Assembly (NCBI RefSeq): GCF_000400505.1
Contig: NZ_CM001857.1
Coordinates: 1,450,731-1,514,730 of the forward strand
DNA: 64,000 nt
Direction: 5' to 3'
DNA from: Musicola paradisiaca NCPPB 2511
GTDB taxonomy: Bacteria; Pseudomonadota; Gammaproteobacteria; Enterobacterales; Enterobacteriaceae
The notes under the pieces: model-generated
The model's input: only the letters and a program-made list of their open reading frames with translations
Told to the model about the DNA's origin: nothing
The model's database searches: none
Part shown: positions 8,197 through 16,568 of the stretch, one piece after another
How positions within the stretch are numbered: the first letter of the stretch is position 1
Layout of the letters: every line of letters begins with the position of its first letter
Program-made: the position numbers and the translations under genes

Positions 8197-9003
8197 TTAT
8201 CTATTCGCTGCAAATGCAGAAGGCGGCTGGCCAAATTGTTTACTGAATGCCGTGGTGTAGGCGCTGTGGCTATCGTAACCACTCGCCAGTGCCACCTGTG
8301 TTATCGGCATTCCCTGCATCAATAGCGTCAGAGACGACATCAACCGTAATTGCTGACGCCATTTACCGAAGGTCATGCCGGTCGATTGGATAAAGTGTCG
8401 ATGGAACGTTTTATCGGCCATTGCCAGCTTGTCTGCCCACTCGGCGGCGGTGGCGGCATTGCAGGGGTTGTCCAGCAGAGCCTGACACACATGGGGTATC
8501 GGGCTGTCAGCATCGCCCGTCGGCCAGGGGAGATGAAGCGGAAGAACGGGCTGGTTGTGCAGTTCTTCGACCAGAAGCGCGCTAAGCAAGCGTATACGTT
8601 GAGACGGTGTGGTCGGGCTGTCGGCTTGGGTCAATGCCATGATCAACTCGCGCAGCAGAGCGGAGACATGCACAACGCAATCGGCGGCCGGCAGACGGGC
8701 GCAAACATCATCGCGCACGAACAGGCCATGTGCCTGCAGTGCCACGGGCACAACCAGACGGTGCGCCACGCCAGACCGTAACCAGACCGCCGCCGTGGGC
8801 GGCACCAGCCACTGGCCGCTTTCGGCTTCTACACGTAATAAACCGCGATTCGCATATATCAGATGACCATGCGCATGCGTGTGCAAAGGAACGACATGGC
8901 CCGCAGGGTAGCGCACGGTTACGCCGAATACCGGCAGACCGCACGCCTCTCCTACGCTCAGGTCGAGCGCATGACAGCCGTCTTCGGGAGATGAAAAGCC
9001 CAT
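8197..9003 (-). CDS. AraC-family regulator with cupin sensor domain
   Basis: This 268-residue protein has an N-terminal cupin-like domain (about residues 20-105, with VVPLHTHAHGHLIYANRGLLRV carrying the His cluster) and a C-terminal AraC-type double helix-turn-helix (about 165-266, ending SGYDSHSAYTTAFSKQFGQPPSAF). The architecture matches small-metabolite-responsive AraC regulators of neighbouring efflux or metabolic genes. It is divergent from the long-form leuA across 280 bases, so leuA and its leader are the obvious candidate target. The effector is not evident from the sequence. Confidence 0.85.
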   Translation of the reverse strand: MGFSSPEDGCHALDLSVGEACGLPVFGVTVRYPAGHVVPLHTHAHGHLIYANRGLLRVEAESGQWLVPPTAAVWLRSGVAHRLVVPVALQAHGLFVRDDVCARLPAADCVVHVSALLRELIMALTQADSPTTPSQRIRLLSALLVEELHNQPVLPLHLPWPTGDADSPIPHVCQALLDNPCNAATAAEWADKLAMADKTFHRHFIQSTGMTFGKWRQQLRLMSSLTLLMQGMPITQVALASGYDSHSAYTTAFSKQFGQPPSAFAANR

Positions 9004-9112
9004 GGCGATACAGCTTGTCCAAATAGATAAAGAATCTGTCTATTTTTATGTAGATGGACGATGCATGCAAGCCTAATATCGGAAGTCAGTCATCCACAGG
9101 GGCTATTTACTT

Positions 9113-9205
9113 ATGTTCGCATTCTGTCTTGCACAACGACTACTCACGCGGGTTCCCTCCCGGTCGGGGTCTGCGCGCGCCCGTTCGTGCTATGACCCAT
9201 CCTGA
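9113..9205 (+). CDS. Possible leader peptide upstream of leuA (30 residues)
   Basis: A 30-codon frame starts MFAFCLAQRLLTRVPSRSG and ends 79 bases before leuA. A CAGGGG sequence lies about ten bases before its ATG. It contains three Leu codons (CTT, CTA, CTC), two of them adjacent. That is far fewer than the classical leuL peptide, so an attenuation role is only a guess. The frame overlaps the left arm of a perfect 10-bp inverted repeat. Confidence 0.3.
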   Translation: MFAFCLAQRLLTRVPSRSGSARARSCYDPS

Positions 9206-9223
9206 TTCCCCCTGACCCCGACC
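9162..9223 (+). repeat. 10-bp inverted repeat in the leuA leader
   Basis: GGTCGGGGTC at 9162-9171 and its exact complement GACCCCGACC at 9214-9223 are separated by 42 bases. No T tract follows the right arm. It could fold in the leuA leader RNA and compete with other pairing, but this was not tested. Confidence 0.5.
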
Positions 9224-9284
9224 ACCGTCAGCTTGTTCCGAGCCAGGGGAATTAGGTGCCAACGATTTCCCAGGAGTGTTTTTC

Positions 9285-10961
9285 ATGCTGACTGATCCTT
9301 CCCAGAAATATCGCCCGCTCTCCCCGGTCAATCTTGCCGATCGTGAGTGGCCGTCACGTACCCTGACGCAGGCGCCGATCTGGCTGTCCACCGACATGCG
9401 AGACGGCAACCAGGCGTTGTTTGAGCCGATGAACCGTGAGCGCAAGCTGCGCTTGTTCCATGAACTGGTACGCATTGGTTTCAAAGAAATTGAAGTCGGC
9501 TTTCCCGCCGCCTCGCGTACTGATTTCGAGATCGTGCGTCATCTCATTGATGCAGACCAAATCCCCGAAGATGTTACCCCTATGGTCATGACGCAATTGC
9601 GCGATGACTTGATCACCGAGACGGTGCGCAGCGTGGCTGGGGCGCGGCGAGTGATCGTGCATGTCTACAACGCCATTGCGCCCGTCTGGCGTGAGAGGGT
9701 ATTCGGCATGAGCGTGCCGCAGATTATCGACATGGTGGAACGTCACATCGCGCTGTTCAAACGGCTGACCGCAGCTCATCCGGACACCGAATGGATCCTG
9801 CAATACTCGCCCGAGACCTTCTGCATGGCGGAGTTGGATGTTTCACTGGCTGTCTGCAATGCCGCTATCCGTGCATGGGACGCCGGGCCGCAGCGGAGAA
9901 TGATCATCAACTTGCCGACCACGGTCGAAGTGTCCACCCCTAACGTCTTCGCTGACCAGGTTGAATGGATAGATCGGCGATTGGCGCGGCGCGAACATAT
10001 CGTCCTCTCCGTGCATCCCCACAACGATCGGGGCACTGGCGTGGCCTGTGCCGAACAAGCCATGCTGGCGGGGGCGCAACGGGTCGAAGGCTGTCTGTTC
10101 GGCAACGGTGAGCGTAGCGGCAATGTTGATGTGGTGACGCTGGCGCTGAACCTGTACACCCAGGGCATTGCGCCAGGCCTGGATTTTTCCGACATCGCGG
10201 CGGTTGCCCGCGTGGCGGAGGCGTGTACCGCGCTGCCTATTCATCCGCGCCACCCGTATGTCGGCGATCTGGTCTTCACCGCGTTCTCCGGCTCGCACCA
10301 GGATGCCATCGCCAAGGGCTTTGCCGCGCAACAGGCAGATGCGCCCTGGTGCGTGCCTTACCTGCCTATCGATCCTAAAGATTTGGGCCGTACTTACGAC
10401 AGCATCGTGCGAGTCAATAGCCAGTCGGGCAAAGGGGGGATTGCCTTTCTGCTGCAACGTGACCACGGCATCGTCATGCCGCGCCGCATGCAGGTAGAGT
10501 TCAGCGCGATAGTCCAGGCGCAGGCCGATGCCAGCGAGACGGAACTGACCAGCGAGCAAATCTGGGCGGTATTTGAGCGTGCCTACCTTGCCCCGGTGCG
10601 GGAACAATCCGGCTTTATTTATCGCAACTACCATTTGTTTGATCACCCGAACGGGCTGGGCATCGTGCTGGAGCTCGCGGATGCCGATGGCAACATCAAA
10701 ACCTACGAGGGTACAGGCAATGGCCCTATTGCTGCGACGGTGGCGGCGTTGGGTTTACCGTTGCGCCTCGACAGTTATGAGGAACGTAGCCTGGGCGCAG
10801 GTTCGGATGCGGTCGCGCTGGCCATTGTGGAGGCCGCCATGGTCGGTGTGCCAGGCTCGCGCTTTGGCGTTGGTCAACACTCGAACATCGTTACCGCTTC
10901 GGTGTTGGCCGTGTTGAGTGCGGCGGCCAGGTTCTCGATGTCAGGCGAAACAGCCGGCTGA
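9285..10961 (+). CDS. leuA: 2-isopropylmalate synthase, long form
   Basis: This 558-residue HMGL-like TIM-barrel enzyme condenses acetyl-CoA with 2-oxoisovalerate, the first committed step of leucine synthesis. The barrel (about residues 30-300) has the STDMRDGNQAL entry motif, with the metal-binding Asp and catalytic Arg, and SVHPHNDRGTGVA with metal-ligand His residues. The C-terminal part (about 430-550) is the LeuA allosteric dimer domain. Its length and ALFEPM motif place it in the 550-600-residue class rather than with the 523-residue enterobacterial LeuA. It is therefore probably a second synthase, since leuBCD genes are absent here. The ATG at 9285 has AGGAG eight bases upstream; the frame opens at a GTG at 9276. 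Confidence 0.88.
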   Translation: MLTDPSQKYRPLSPVNLADREWPSRTLTQAPIWLSTDMRDGNQALFEPMNRERKLRLFHELVRIGFKEIEVGFPAASRTDFEIVRHLIDADQIPEDVTPMVMTQLRDDLITETVRSVAGARRVIVHVYNAIAPVWRERVFGMSVPQIIDMVERHIALFKRLTAAHPDTEWILQYSPETFCMAELDVSLAVCNAAIRAWDAGPQRRMIINLPTTVEVSTPNVFADQVEWIDRRLARREHIVLSVHPHNDRGTGVACAEQAMLAGAQRVEGCLFGNGERSGNVDVVTLALNLYTQGIAPGLDFSDIAAVARVAEACTALPIHPRHPYVGDLVFTAFSGSHQDAIAKGFAAQQADAPWCVPYLPIDPKDLGRTYDSIVRVNSQSGKGGIAFLLQRDHGIVMPRRMQVEFSAIVQAQADASETELTSEQIWAVFERAYLAPVREQSGFIYRNYHLFDHPNGLGIVLELADADGNIKTYEGTGNGPIAATVAALGLPLRLDSYEERSLGAGSDAVALAIVEAAMVGVPGSRFGVGQHSNIVTASVLAVLSAAARFSMSGETAG

Positions 10962-11411
10962 TTTGGCCTGTTTGTTACCGGATTCGTGATGCGTTGCTAC
11001 CTGCCGCGCGTCACGAATGACAGCGTAGAGATATGAGGGAGGGATCTCCGTCATCGTTTAGGGTTGCCGAAGAACGCCCCTTCGGCTGTGCCGCAGTATC
11101 GTCCAGGGCAACTCCTGACTGTCACTTCATCGATTCACGCGCCAGCAAGGGGTCGGTCACTATCCGCATGGAGGCGGTTCCCAGGTACGCACTTTTTCGC
11201 GACAGTAAAATTCATCATGTTGAGAAGCGCATAGCGTTGTTCATGTCGCCGTGTTGTCCGCAGGTTGCCTGACGCACGACAGCGCACGGAGATGGCACCG
11301 TCTCGACGTGGCGGTGGGTGGCGCAAAACGTTGGCACTCTGGCGCATATTGCTAGTGGAATTATCTGTCTTCTCCGGAGAATAGACGGCGTCCAGGCAAA
11401 CGAGGCTCGCC
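10962..11411. other. Intergenic region after leuA
   Basis: An imperfect hairpin (ATTCGTGATGCG against CGCGTCACGAAT, about 10980-11017) follows leuA without a T tract and may help end the transcript. The rest, to 11411, contains several short frames with no family features. Nothing else can be supported. Confidence 0.4.
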
Positions 11412-12155
11412 ATGTTGATCAACGGAAAGAAAACCGACTTAGACCCTGACGCACCGCCGGGCATGGGGGTTCGACAGGTTGCCGCGTCGTCCGCCCAAGA
11501 GGGGCTGACAGAAGATGAACGTGCCGACTTTCTGATGGCCATCGAGAGAGTTCGGCAACGCGGTTATGCCTACCTCAAGGAATGTCACAACGCCGACGAT
11601 GCAATCAAATTTATCGGCGATCTCCATCGAGCCGTCGATGTCGTATTTCAACGGGAATCGTCAAGCACCTTAAAACCGGCCTGCAAGGTGGGTTGTAGCC
11701 ATTGCTGCCGTCTTCGCGTAGAAATTATCGATGCCGAGGCATTCCGCATTGCTGAAGCATTGCAGCGCCGTTCTCCGGCCGAACAGGTTGCGCTGATCGC
11801 GCGCTTGCGCCATCACACGGCCGTTCCAAAGCCTTCGTCGTCGCACCATGCAGGCTTATCCGACTGTGCCTTTCTGCATGATTCCCGATGTTCCATCTAT
11901 GCTGTACGGCCTTCGGTTTGCCGCAAGGCCCACTCTCTGTCTGCCGAGCTATGCCATGCGGCGGCCCCGCAATTGCCCCAAAATTTCCGATTGATCATTG
12001 GGGCCGAGGCGCTGATGTCAGGCGTATCCGCAGCATATCGCGAAGCCGGTTTACCGTCGGCAAGTCGCGAATTATGTGCTGCTGTACTGCTTGCACTGAC
12101 GGACGACACGGCGAAAGCCCGGTGGTACGCGGGTATCTCGGTCTTTGCTGATTAG
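11412..12155 (+). CDS. YkgJ-family Cys-cluster (zinc/iron-chelating) protein
   Basis: This 247-residue cytoplasmic protein has the YkgJ/CxxCxxCC pattern: KVGCSHCCRLRVEI near residue 95, CAFLHDSRCSIYAVRPSVCRK near 150 and a further Cys near 177. The Cys cluster is predicted to bind Zn or an Fe-S centre. The family has no established biochemical role. The N-terminal 80 residues are helical and charged and lack recognisable motifs. A membrane-protein gene follows after 41 bases and is probably co-transcribed. The start ATG at 11412 has only a weak upstream purine stretch, so a slightly later start cannot be excluded. Confidence 0.8.
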   Translation: MLINGKKTDLDPDAPPGMGVRQVAASSAQEGLTEDERADFLMAIERVRQRGYAYLKECHNADDAIKFIGDLHRAVDVVFQRESSSTLKPACKVGCSHCCRLRVEIIDAEAFRIAEALQRRSPAEQVALIARLRHHTAVPKPSSSHHAGLSDCAFLHDSRCSIYAVRPSVCRKAHSLSAELCHAAAPQLPQNFRLIIGAEALMSGVSAAYREAGLPSASRELCAAVLLALTDDTAKARWYAGISVFAD

Positions 12156-12196
12156 CACCTTACCTATCCATTCAATCGACGAGAAGGAGAAGAAAA

Positions 12197-12766
12197 GTGA
12201 CATTTATCGACGCCATGCACACATATTTTCGTGGGGAAAAGACCGAAGCCCTATGGTTTATCGCGCTGGCAGGCATTCTGCTGGTTATCTTTGGGCTGGT
12301 AGCACTGAAAGCGGAGCGCAGCGGGTACGGCTGGGGCGTCGCGGTGCCGGCAATACTGTTTGGGTTGTTGCTAATCGGTGTCGGGGCCGGTGTTGGCTTG
12401 CGTACCGATCAACAGGTGGCTGTGATCGAGCACAGTTTCTATCAGAATCCTTCCGAGCTGGTGCAAAAGGAGTTGCCTCGTATGCAACAGGTCAACGCCA
12501 ATTTTCGAGTGACCTTCTATGCCTTGGGTATTCTGGTTGCCGTGGGGCTGTGCTTTCACTATTTGGCGGGGCCCGAGTGGGGGCGTGGTCTGGGTTCGAC
12601 GTTGATACTGCTGGGGGCGATCGGATTGTTGATCGATGGCTTTGCCGAGCGGCGGGCGGAACCGTACACCGCAGCATTGTTGCAGCTTAAGGCTAACGTG
12701 ATGGTTCAGCATGCCGATTCCACGGCAACGCAACCCGCAGACACGTCGCCGCTGGTGAAGCATTAG
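12197..12766 (+). CDS. Small inner-membrane protein of unknown function
   Basis: This 189-residue protein has four likely membrane segments at about residues 18-38, 46-66, 105-124 and 130-149. A soluble loop after the second (DQQVAVIEHSFYQNPSELVQKELPRM) would lie on one side of the membrane. I do not recognise the family. The start is a GTG at 12197, supported by AGGAG seven bases upstream; no better ATG exists near the N-terminus. It follows the YkgJ-like gene closely, suggesting a two-gene operon. The hydrophilic C-terminus is rich in Thr, Ala and Pro. Confidence 0.7.
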   Translation: MTFIDAMHTYFRGEKTEALWFIALAGILLVIFGLVALKAERSGYGWGVAVPAILFGLLLIGVGAGVGLRTDQQVAVIEHSFYQNPSELVQKELPRMQQVNANFRVTFYALGILVAVGLCFHYLAGPEWGRGLGSTLILLGAIGLLIDGFAERRAEPYTAALLQLKANVMVQHADSTATQPADTSPLVKH

Positions 12767-12967
12767 CCTACACCGTAGCCAGTTAATGTGGGCTGCGGCC
12801 TTCTCATCACGGCATTCGCTTAGGCCGACGTCCGTCGCGTACTGAAGCCGGTTTGACGCCCTGATGGGCGTCTCGCCGGATCAGGGGACGTTGCAGGCGT
12901 TGACACCATCCCTGGCTACACTAACAATCCCGACGATATGACGGGGATATCCGTTAACGAGGACGCC

Positions 12968-13732
12968 ATGCACTTATCCGACGCGATGATGACTGACCTG
13001 AATACGCTGGCAACCTGGCTGGCGCAAGACGATATGCCCGGTCTTACTCATATCAATCCTGATGGGCTTATTCTGGCCGGTCATGCGGTATTGCCCAACA
13101 TTTTGGGTGCATTGGCGTTGGCGCAATCCATCAACATCCCGGTGTTACTGAGCGGCGGCATCGGGCATTCGACAGCATTGTTGCAGACAGCGATGGCGAA
13201 AAACCCCCTGACCACGACTATCGATACGGCCGGCATGTGTGAAGCGGAGATGCTAAGCGCAATTGCCGGACGGGTGTTCGGTATGGCGGACGCGCAGATT
13301 CTGATGGAGCCCCGTTCCAGAAACTGTGGTGAGAATGCCGATTTCAGTAGCGAGTTGCTGCGTGATGGGCAGCGGACATGGCGCAACATTATCCTGGTGC
13401 AGGATCCGCTGATGCAGCGGCGAACGGTTGAAACCTTTATGTTTCATTGGCGTAAAAAGGGAATGCCGTGCCGTTTCATCAGTTGGCCGGTGTTTGTTCC
13501 GTATCTGGTCAGGATTGGCGATGTACCGGTCATTATGGGGGGGCAACTGCCAGGTATATGGGACATTGAGCGTTATATCGCCATGATGCTGGGCGAGCTT
13601 CGCCGTCTTAACGATGATAGCAATGGGTATGGCCCATCAGGCGCCGGTTTTATCGGGCATGTCGATCTTCCCGACAAGGTGATGATGGCAGGGGAGCGGT
13701 TGACGGCGCATGGTTTGTGCTGGCGAAGTTAA
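12968..13732 (+). CDS. ydcF: DUF218/YdcF-like protein
   Basis: This 254-residue protein resembles E. coli YdcF throughout: WLAQDDMPG near residue 20, DGLILAGHAVLPNI near 40, LLSGGIGHSTALL near 70, NCGENADFS near 115 and VQDPLMQRRTVETF near 135. The C-terminal RLNDDSNGYGPSGAGFIGHVDLP is also shared. YdcF binds S-adenosylmethionine in vitro and belongs to the SanA/ElyC DUF218 fold, but its cellular role is unknown. The start is the ATG at 12968 (MHLSDAMMTD), which has AGGA five bases upstream. The frame extends 30 bases further without a ribosome site. It is convergent with the leftward dehydrogenase remnant. Confidence 0.88.
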   Translation: MHLSDAMMTDLNTLATWLAQDDMPGLTHINPDGLILAGHAVLPNILGALALAQSINIPVLLSGGIGHSTALLQTAMAKNPLTTTIDTAGMCEAEMLSAIAGRVFGMADAQILMEPRSRNCGENADFSSELLRDGQRTWRNIILVQDPLMQRRTVETFMFHWRKKGMPCRFISWPVFVPYLVRIGDVPVIMGGQLPGIWDIERYIAMMLGELRRLNDDSNGYGPSGAGFIGHVDLPDKVMMAGERLTAHGLCWRS

Positions 13733-13805
13733 CCCGGTGGCGCACTGAAGGGGATGAGGAAGGAAACATCCTCTTCCCCGTTCTGGCCCGTCATTGACGC
13801 TGTGC

Positions 13806-14826
13806 TCAGGGAAGCGTCGCCCACAGCGCCAGTTGCAGGGCGTTGTCGTCCACTGCGAACGGCAGACGTGCGGCGACGTCGGCCGGGATCTTGACTTGCG
13901 CGACGATTGTCGCGAAATCCGTCTCCTGCAGCCCCAGCGCCTGTGGGGGTGACGGGGCTGCCGTAGCGGCGCAGTTGCGCCTGCACCGCCAGCCCGAAAC
14001 CGACCTTTTCGCCGTGCAGCCACTGCTGCAGAGCGGGCAAGTGCGTCAGGCTATTGTGGATGGCGTGGCCGACACCCAAACGGGGCTTATCATCCCGGAA
14101 ACTGTTGGCGACGCCCGCCAGTGCGATGGCGCCGTCAATCGCCTTGTGTAACGCGGGGGTGACTCGCTGGCGCTGGTTGTCCGCCAATGCCTGCTCGCCG
14201 TACTGATCGAAAACGTCCACCGCCAGCCGGGCGACCTGCGCCTTGATCTGCAACGCCAGCGCATCGTCGCCGTGGCGCAGGTAGGGCTGGAATTCATACC
14301 ACTTCGCCAGCGCGTCAACGATCCCTGCCTTCAGATAACGAACCGGCGAACGGGCGATGACTTCACTATCGACCAGTACCCATACCGGCAGTCGCTGCAG
14401 GGTGATGGCGCCCAGGTGCGCGCCCTGTGCGCTGTACACCACGCTGATGGGGGACCAGGCCGCGCAGGTGGCGGCGATAGTGGGTACCGTAATCACCGGC
14501 AACGACGCCTGGTGATTGCCGACGGCCTTGGCGGTATCCAGTACCCGTCCACCGCCGATGCCGAGGATTAACTCCGCCCGTTCTTCCAGCGCCTGTTCAT
14601 GCAGCGCCGCTACCGTTTCCCGAGTGCAATAGCCCTCGAGGAACAGCACCCGATAGTGTAATCCGTGCCGCTCCAGGCTGGCTGTCACCTGCTCCGAGGC
14701 CGCTTGCCAGGCGCGGGGGCTGGTGACGATCAGCACCCGGTGGGCGAGCGGCTGAATATAGTCGCCCACGCGGGCGATAATGCCGTCCTGATTAAGGTAA
14801 GTGTCAGGAACTTTGATGGCTATCAT
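13806..14826 (-). pseudogene. Hydroxycarboxylate dehydrogenase A-like (HcxA/YbdH, Fe-ADH family), frameshifted
   Basis: From the ATG at 14826 (MIAIKVPDTYLNQDG, GGGAG upstream) the frame reads as a GldA/YbdH-type NAD dehydrogenase. It has GIGGGRVLDTAKAVG near residue 75, TIAATCAAWSPISVVYS near 98, and metal ligands in GIVDALAKWYE, GHAIHNSLTHLP and HGEKVGFG. After residue about 292 it loses homology because of one extra base in the C run at 13945-13949. Removing it restores a reading ending LQLALWATLP and a stop at 13806, giving about 339 residues. TIAATCAAW is closer to HcxA/YbdH than to glycerol dehydrogenase. It is the last gene of the sulfonate-type ABC operon, 44 bases after the permease. 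It could be a real pseudogene or a base-calling error. Confidence 0.75.
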
Positions 14827-14870
14827 CTTGCTCTCCCATAAAAAATCATGTGCCGATACGAAGCCGACAG

Positions 14871-15737
14871 CTACCGCTGCATGCCCCATTTCCTGACGGT
14901 CAGCCGTTCCAGTGTGGAAAAAAATAACCCTTCCACCAGCAGGCCGATCAGAATGACCGACGCCAGACCGGCAAATACGCGGTCGGTATAGAGTTCATTG
15001 CGGTTCTGAAAAATGTACCAGCCCAGCCCGCCTTTACCGCTGGATGCGCCGAACACCAGCTCTGCAGCGATCAGGGTGCGCCAGGCGAAGGCCCAGCCGA
15101 TTTTCAGGCCGGAAATGATGGCGGGCAGCGCCGCCGGAATCAGGATCTGCGAGACATAGCGCCAGCCGGTCAGGCCGTAATTGCGGCCGGCCATGCGCAG
15201 CGTCTCCGGCACGCCGAGAAAACCGCTGTAGGCGTTGAGCGCCATCGGCCACATCACCGAGTGCACCAGGACGAAAATCAGGCTCTTTTCACCGAGCCCG
15301 AACCACAGCAACGCCAGCGGCAGCAGCGCGATGGCGGGCAGCGGGTTGAGCATGCTGGTCAGCAACGCCAGCAGGTCGCGCCCGAACCTGACGGAAACCG
15401 CCAGCGTGCTCAACAACAGGGCCAGCAGGCTGCCAATGACATAACCTTTCAACAAGGTGCCGAGCGAAATGGCGATCTTCTGCGGCAGTTCGCCGCTGAA
15501 TATGTCCTGCCGGAACGCTTGCAGCGTTTGCCAAAAGCCCGGCAGCAGCATGTCGTTGTTCTGCCAGCGCGCAGCCAATTCCCAGATGCTCAACAGTAGC
15601 GCCAGCAGCAATAGGCGACGGAATGCCGCCAGGCCGAGTAGCCGCGTCAGCACCGGTAACGGCGCTTCCAGCCGGCGTGCGGGCAGCGGTGCGAGTTCGC
15701 GTTGATATTCAGGTCGGATTGGGGGTGAGGTATTCAT
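14871..15737 (-). CDS. Sulfonate/nitrate/taurine-type ABC transporter permease
   Basis: This 288-residue inner-membrane protein has about six hydrophobic segments and the BPD_transp_1 coupling loop YGLTGWRYVSQILIPAALPAIISGLKIGWAFAWRTLIAAELVFG (in pieces, about residues 195-240), as in SsuC and TauC. The start is set at the ATG at 15737 (MNTSPPIRPEY), with AGGA seven bases upstream; the longer frame to 15842 runs deep into the ATPase gene. It overlaps the ATPase gene by 29 bases. It forms the membrane channel of the transporter encoded by the leftward operon, whose neighbours point to a C3 sulfonate rather than an alkanesulfonate. Confidence 0.87.
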   Translation of the reverse strand: MNTSPPIRPEYQRELAPLPARRLEAPLPVLTRLLGLAAFRRLLLLALLLSIWELAARWQNNDMLLPGFWQTLQAFRQDIFSGELPQKIAISLGTLLKGYVIGSLLALLLSTLAVSVRFGRDLLALLTSMLNPLPAIALLPLALLWFGLGEKSLIFVLVHSVMWPMALNAYSGFLGVPETLRMAGRNYGLTGWRYVSQILIPAALPAIISGLKIGWAFAWRTLIAAELVFGASSGKGGLGWYIFQNRNELYTDRVFAGLASVILIGLLVEGLFFSTLERLTVRKWGMQR

Positions 15738-16545
15738 GGGAGATTCCTTGCGGCTCATCAACGGCCGGTACGGCGCCGGCCGGAAACAACAAATGGTGAA
15801 TACGCTGGGCGGTGTGCTGGAACGCCGCGCCGCCCTGGTCACTCAGTGAAAATGCGTGGCAGTTGATTTCGGCACGTACCCGCCCAGGGTGCGGCGACAG
15901 CAGCAAAATTCGGCTGCCGACCACCAGCGCCTCGTCGATGGAATGGGTAACAAACAGTAAGGTAAAACGCACCTCCTCCCACAGTTCCAGCAGCGTTTCC
16001 TGCATTTGACGGCGGGTAAGCGCGTCCAGCGCAGCGAAAGGTTCGTCCATCAGCAGGATTTTGGGCTGCATCGCCAGCGCGCGGGCGATCGCTACACGTT
16101 GTTTCATCCCGCCGGACAGCGTGTGTGGATAGGCATCGGCACATTTCGCCAGTCCCACTTTGTCGAGAAAGTGCAATGCGCGCTCCCGTGCTTCGCTGTT
16201 CGACAGTTTGCGGCTGGCGAGCAGCGGGAACAGGGTATTTTCCAGCACCGTCTTCCAGGGGGGGAGTTGGTCGAATTCCTGGAACACCATCATACGGTCT
16301 GGATCGGGTCGCGATACCGGATGGGAGTCCAACAGAATATCGCCGCCGGCGGGCGGCAGGAACCCGCCAATCGCTTTGAGCAGGCTGGATTTACCGCAAC
16401 CGGAAGGCCCCAACAGCACGTAGCGTTCCGCCGGGTAGATGTCGAAACTGACGTCATGGGTGGCCTGAATTAGCGCACGGTGGGTGCGATAGAAGAGATC
16501 CACGCCTTTTACTTCCAGCAGCGGCCGGGGTGCAATGTCAGTCAT
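15709..16545 (-). CDS. Sulfonate/nitrate/taurine-type ABC transporter ATPase
   Basis: This 278-residue nucleotide-binding subunit is complete. Walker A is GPSGCGKSS near residue 46, the Q loop VFQEFDQLPPWKTVLEN near 85, the signature LSGGMKQRVAIARAL near 140, Walker B ILLMDEPFAALD near 160, and the switch His is in THSIDEAL near 195. FDQLPPWKTVLEN is typical of the SsuB/TauB/NrtD group. The start ATG at 16545 (MTDIAPRP) has AGGAG six bases upstream. It follows the binding-protein gene by 23 bases. It energises uptake through the permease encoded next. Confidence 0.88.
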   Translation of the reverse strand: MTDIAPRPLLEVKGVDLFYRTHRALIQATHDVSFDIYPAERYVLLGPSGCGKSSLLKAIGGFLPPAGGDILLDSHPVSRPDPDRMMVFQEFDQLPPWKTVLENTLFPLLASRKLSNSEARERALHFLDKVGLAKCADAYPHTLSGGMKQRVAIARALAMQPKILLMDEPFAALDALTRRQMQETLLELWEEVRFTLLFVTHSIDEALVVGSRILLLSPHPGRVRAEINCHAFSLSDQGGAAFQHTAQRIHHLLFPAGAVPAVDEPQGISHEYLTPNPT

Positions 16546-16568
16546 AACGCTCTCCTGCTGGCCGGGCG

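Noticed and set aside
13637-14023. Separate 128-codon gene on the minus strand
   Set aside because: Only a short stretch resembles protein of the frameshifted dehydrogenase, and it is not in the frame that restores homology.
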